Origin: Phascolarctobacterium sp.
GTDB taxonomy: Bacteria; Bacillota; Negativicutes; Acidaminococcales; Acidaminococcaceae
Direction of reading: 5' to 3'
Length of the DNA stretch: 7,697 nucleotides
Assembly (NCBI GenBank): GCA_024405645.1
Contig: JAKSOJ010000054.1
Location: 1-7,697, forward strand
Shown: piece after piece, positions 5,497 through 7,697 of the stretch
Layout: each line of letters opens with the position of its first letter
Position numbering within the stretch: position 1 is the stretch's first letter
Made by a program: the position numbers and the translations under genes
The notes under the pieces: generated by a model
What the model saw: the letters and a program-made list of their open reading frames with translations, nothing else
Database searches by the model: none
Told to the model about the DNA's origin: nothing

Positions 5497-6681
5497 TTAT
5501 TTCCATGCTTTATTGATGGCATCAACAACAGAGGAATCATCATGTTCGAAGGCATGCGTGTATACTCTATATGTAACGGAGGAGTCGGCATGTCCCATTC
5601 TTCTAGTAATCTCTGCGATATCTACACCTAAAGATACTAGATAGCTAACATGCCAATGACGCCAATAGTGCCAATGAAAATTTGATGGAAGGTTACAAAC
5701 TTTTCTAAATTTATACCAATGACCTCGATTTACTGTGGTCATGTTTACCGGTTTGCCAAATGTGTTAGGAAATACCAAATTTAGGTCGTTTTGAAATAAA
5801 TTTCCGTATTTTTCGGAAAAAGTGTTTTGAATATTTTGCCACTCTTGTAATCTCTCTATAACATTGTTTGGCATTGAAATTTTTCTACGAGAACATTCTG
5901 TTTTAGGTTCTGTTAAATGTTTTCCTAAAGAATCTTCTACAAGCGTATGTGCTACGTACATTGTGCCTTTTTCTAAATCAATGTTATCCCATTTTAATCC
6001 ATAGACTTCGCCACGTCTAAGGCCGCAGAAAAGGCTTACTAGAAAAACTGAATAAAATTCTTCCTTCATATATATAGTACCGTCGTTTTCGCCAAACTTT
6101 CCGTTAGTAAATACGTAGTTTCCTTCTTTAGCTATAGCTAGATATTCTTTAACCTTTTCGACAGAAGGAATAGGTATTTCCTTATGTACTGATTTAGGAC
6201 CTTTGGCTCTAGTGCATGGATTGTGAGCTATATAGCCTTGTTTTAATGCACCGTTAAGAATTACATGAAGACATCTGCGGATACCAGATATTGTTCCAGC
6301 TGATAATCTGGGAGAGAGACTTCTTAAGTAATTTTCGATTGTCATCGGATCAAGTTTTGCAAGCTGCTTTTTCCCTAGTGGAGGTGGTTCGATATAAAGT
6401 TTACTGATTGACTTATACCAATCAATGGTATGTTGTTTTAGATTATTGGTGCAAACCTTGAAGTAAGATTGTGCAAAATCTGCTAGAGTTTGACGATATG
6501 GGTCAAAACCAAAATAGGCGATATTTCTTTTCCAGTCTAAAACTTTTTGTTTCAGTTCTGCTCGTGTACTTGCGGATTTTTCAATTTGTTTTCCTTGATA
6601 ATTAACACGCCAGTAGTACCTGACTTTATTTTTAATGATTTTAGAAAAATAGGTTCCTTCTCCATTTGGATTTCTACCCAA
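5497..6681 (-). CDS. int: Tyrosine recombinase / phage-type integrase
   Basis: A 394-residue site-specific integrase with the three domains of Tn916- and phage-type enzymes. These are an AP2-like arm-binding N-terminus (about 1-52), a SAM-like core-binding domain (65-155) and the catalytic domain (172-394). The catalytic set is complete: Arg222 in CGLRRGE, Lys260 in EPKTECSRRKI, His338 and Arg341 in HYWRHWHVS, His364 in MGH and the nucleophile Tyr374 in VYTH. The family usually has HxLRHT; HYWRHW is a variant. It should integrate and excise the element through a phosphotyrosine link. Translation starts at TTG (6681-6679), directly after the ATPase stop TAA, using an AGGAGG inside the end of that gene; the two are therefore coupled. 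Being inside a replication operon rather than at an element edge is unusual. It could also act in dimer resolution. Confidence 0.93.
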   Translation of the reverse strand: MGRNPNGEGTYFSKIIKNKVRYYWRVNYQGKQIEKSASTRAELKQKVLDWKRNIAYFGFDPYRQTLADFAQSYFKVCTNNLKQHTIDWYKSISKLYIEPPPLGKKQLAKLDPMTIENYLRSLSPRLSAGTISGIRRCLHVILNGALKQGYIAHNPCTRAKGPKSVHKEIPIPSVEKVKEYLAIAKEGNYVFTNGKFGENDGTIYMKEEFYSVFLVSLFCGLRRGEVYGLKWDNIDLEKGTMYVAHTLVEDSLGKHLTEPKTECSRRKISMPNNVIERLQEWQNIQNTFSEKYGNLFQNDLNLVFPNTFGKPVNMTTVNRGHWYKFRKVCNLPSNFHWHYWRHWHVSYLVSLGVDIAEITRRMGHADSSVTYRVYTHAFEHDDSSVVDAINKAWK

Positions 6682-7689
6682 TTATATAACCTCCTGTTCT
6701 AAATTTGGCATTGAGCAGAGCCATTGCTTGCCGACTTTCTTTGCTTCAATATTTAATTCTCGTTTGGCTTCTTCTACAGTTCTAGTGCTTATGTTGGCTT
6801 TTTTTGCAATCTTATAGATATCAGAGGCGGGAACATCATGTTCGGAGAGTAATTGAAGTAGAAGCATTTTTGCATTTTCTAACTTTGAAAGCTTCCTTTC
6901 AGGATTACCGTTTATGATATCATCAGGGTTAATATCATAAGGACCAATGTATCTGAATTCTCCAGCACTGTTTTCGCTCTCTGCGATAGAGAAAGCTATA
7001 GGACTTCCTTCTTTTGCAAGGTTTGATTTTATATGACATACTACATGGATATCATGATTACGAGGATCACGACCAATTAATAAAATGCTTCTCGCGATTG
7101 CATAAAAATCTATAGAGCCCAGTGAACGATAGGCCATCTTGTTAGAAAGGCTTTTGTTAAGATGTCCTAACAGGATGAATGTGCAACCTGTTTTCTCGCC
7201 AATATAGGCCAATGCTTTTGTTTTGTCGCGTACATCATTTGCTTTGTTGATGTCAATTCGGCCTAAAAAGGCTTGAATGGGATCTAGAATAACGAGTTTT
7301 GCGTTATGCTTTCTGATGGCGAGTTCTAATCTTTTATCGTCCATTGTTAGAGGTGCATCTTTTTCTTCAATGGTGAAGATTCGGGAAATGTTGGCTTTAG
7401 CACTCAATAATCTTGGAAGAATTGTATCCGCTATTCCATCTTCTGCAGTTTGATACAGAATATTTATTGGTTCACATAAATAAGTTCCATCTAGTGATTT
7501 GCCATTGCTAAGGGCTGCAGCTATATTAACAGCAAACGTGGTCTTACCCTGACCGGGGTCGCCGAAAATCATAGTAATTTTACCCTCTGGTAGATAGGGC
7601 TTCATCAGCCACCTGTATTCTTTGACTGCTAGAGTATCAAGACAAACAGTTGTGACCGATTCGTAGTTGAAAGCATTGTTTTCTTCCAT
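6682..7689 (-). CDS. RepA-like RecA-fold ATPase (AAA_25 type, replicative helicase candidate)
   Basis: A 335-residue P-loop ATPase of the RepA/AAA_25 group, which includes the hexameric RSF1010 RepA helicase. Walker A is GDPGQGKTT (43-51), Walker B is KLVILDPIQAF (131-141, Asp136), and GHLNKS (175-180) followed by the FYAIARS stretch (195-201) matches the distal conserved motifs of the family. Residues about 265-326 look like a winged helix-turn-helix (KIAKKANISTRTVEEAKREL), which could bind DNA or an origin. It is the first gene in view and its product would unwind the element's DNA for replication, with the Toprim protein as primase partner. The ATG at 7689 is 9 nt from the window edge, so its Shine-Dalgarno and promoter are not visible and an upstream start or another gene in the operon cannot be excluded. 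Confidence 0.85.
   Translation of the reverse strand: MEENNAFNYESVTTVCLDTLAVKEYRWLMKPYLPEGKITMIFGDPGQGKTTFAVNIAAALSNGKSLDGTYLCEPINILYQTAEDGIADTILPRLLSAKANISRIFTIEEKDAPLTMDDKRLELAIRKHNAKLVILDPIQAFLGRIDINKANDVRDKTKALAYIGEKTGCTFILLGHLNKSLSNKMAYRSLGSIDFYAIARSILLIGRDPRNHDIHVVCHIKSNLAKEGSPIAFSIAESENSAGEFRYIGPYDINPDDIINGNPERKLSKLENAKMLLLQLLSEHDVPASDIYKIAKKANISTRTVEEAKRELNIEAKKVGKQWLCSMPNLEQEVI
6690..6695 (-). promoter_or_regulatory. Ribosome binding site of integrase within repA-like gene
   Basis: On the minus strand AGGAGG lies over the last codons of the ATPase gene, 8 nt before the TTG codon at 6681. It is the only strong Shine-Dalgarno at this junction and supports TTG as the start. The arrangement TAA-TTG makes re-initiation by ribosomes finishing the upstream gene likely. 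Confidence 0.8.
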
Positions 7690-7697
7690 AGCTTAGA

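Larger units (their letters stand above)
3123..7697 (-). mobile_element. Core of a mobilizable integrative element or integrating plasmid (partial)
   Basis: Four minus-strand genes in one compact operon encode a RepA-like ATPase, tyrosine integrase, Toprim primase-like protein and MobV relaxase. Integrase plus relaxase without any type IV secretion genes is the usual signature of an element mobilized in trans by a helper. Helicase plus primase implies autonomous replication of the excised form. The upstream end (promoter, any excisionase, attachment site) is beyond 7697, and no flanking direct repeat was found in the window, so the borders are unknown. The adhesin and serine recombinase could lie inside or outside it. 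Confidence 0.65.

Noticed and set aside
5493..5591. Longer primase-like protein starting at 5591
   Set aside because: It would overlap the integrase by 95 nt, and its extra 33 residues do not look like the family; the ATG at 5492 fits directly after the integrase stop.
1..7697. CRISPR array, tRNA gene or insertion-sequence ends
   Set aside because: I saw no regularly spaced repeats with unique spacers, no cloverleaf-like sequence and no transposase or terminal inverted repeats.

Overview
The window is AT-rich and looks like it comes from a diderm Firmicute of the class Negativicutes. The basis is the combination of Firmicute-style signals (strong AGGAGG or AAGGTGAT Shine-Dalgarno sequences, U-tract hairpin terminators, clostridial-type mobilization genes) with an outer-membrane trimeric autotransporter adhesin, which needs an outer membrane. 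Genus cannot be assigned by eye.

Left part (1-2958, all genes on +): a bidirectional hairpin terminator (18-60) closes off whatever lies to the left. A promoter region with repeated GTACAAAAA elements and a 28-bp imperfect palindrome follows. It drives a small serine recombinase (264-827). After a terminator (911-943) and a 315-nt intergenic region comes a YadA-type trimeric autotransporter adhesin (1143-2903). Its best promoter candidate has a run of seven G residues between the -35 and -10 boxes, the classic layout of a slipped-strand phase-variable promoter. The adhesin has a signal peptide, a passenger N-terminus I do not recognise, eight head repeats, a neck, a repeat-rich coiled-coil stalk, a beta-barrel anchor and an unusual 55-residue tail after the barrel. 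A shared bidirectional terminator (2912-2958) lies 3' of it.

Middle (2959-3122): a non-coding strip whose GC-rich core (2990-3066) is packed with palindromes. One is a perfect 10-bp inverted repeat. It is a candidate oriT, replication origin or attachment site.

Right part (3123-7697, all genes on -): a tightly packed operon transcribed towards the middle, in the order RepA-like RecA-fold ATPase, tyrosine integrase, Toprim primase-like protein, MobV relaxase. The stop codon of the ATPase directly precedes the TTG start of the integrase, and the other junctions are 4 and 12 nt. Helicase, primase, relaxase and integrase together suggest a mobilizable integrative element, or an integrating plasmid, that can nick, replicate and integrate but borrows a conjugation channel from a helper. 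The adhesin and serine recombinase converge on this operon. They may be cargo of the element or flanking chromosomal genes; the element ends are not visible here. I saw no tRNA, rRNA, CRISPR array or insertion sequence.
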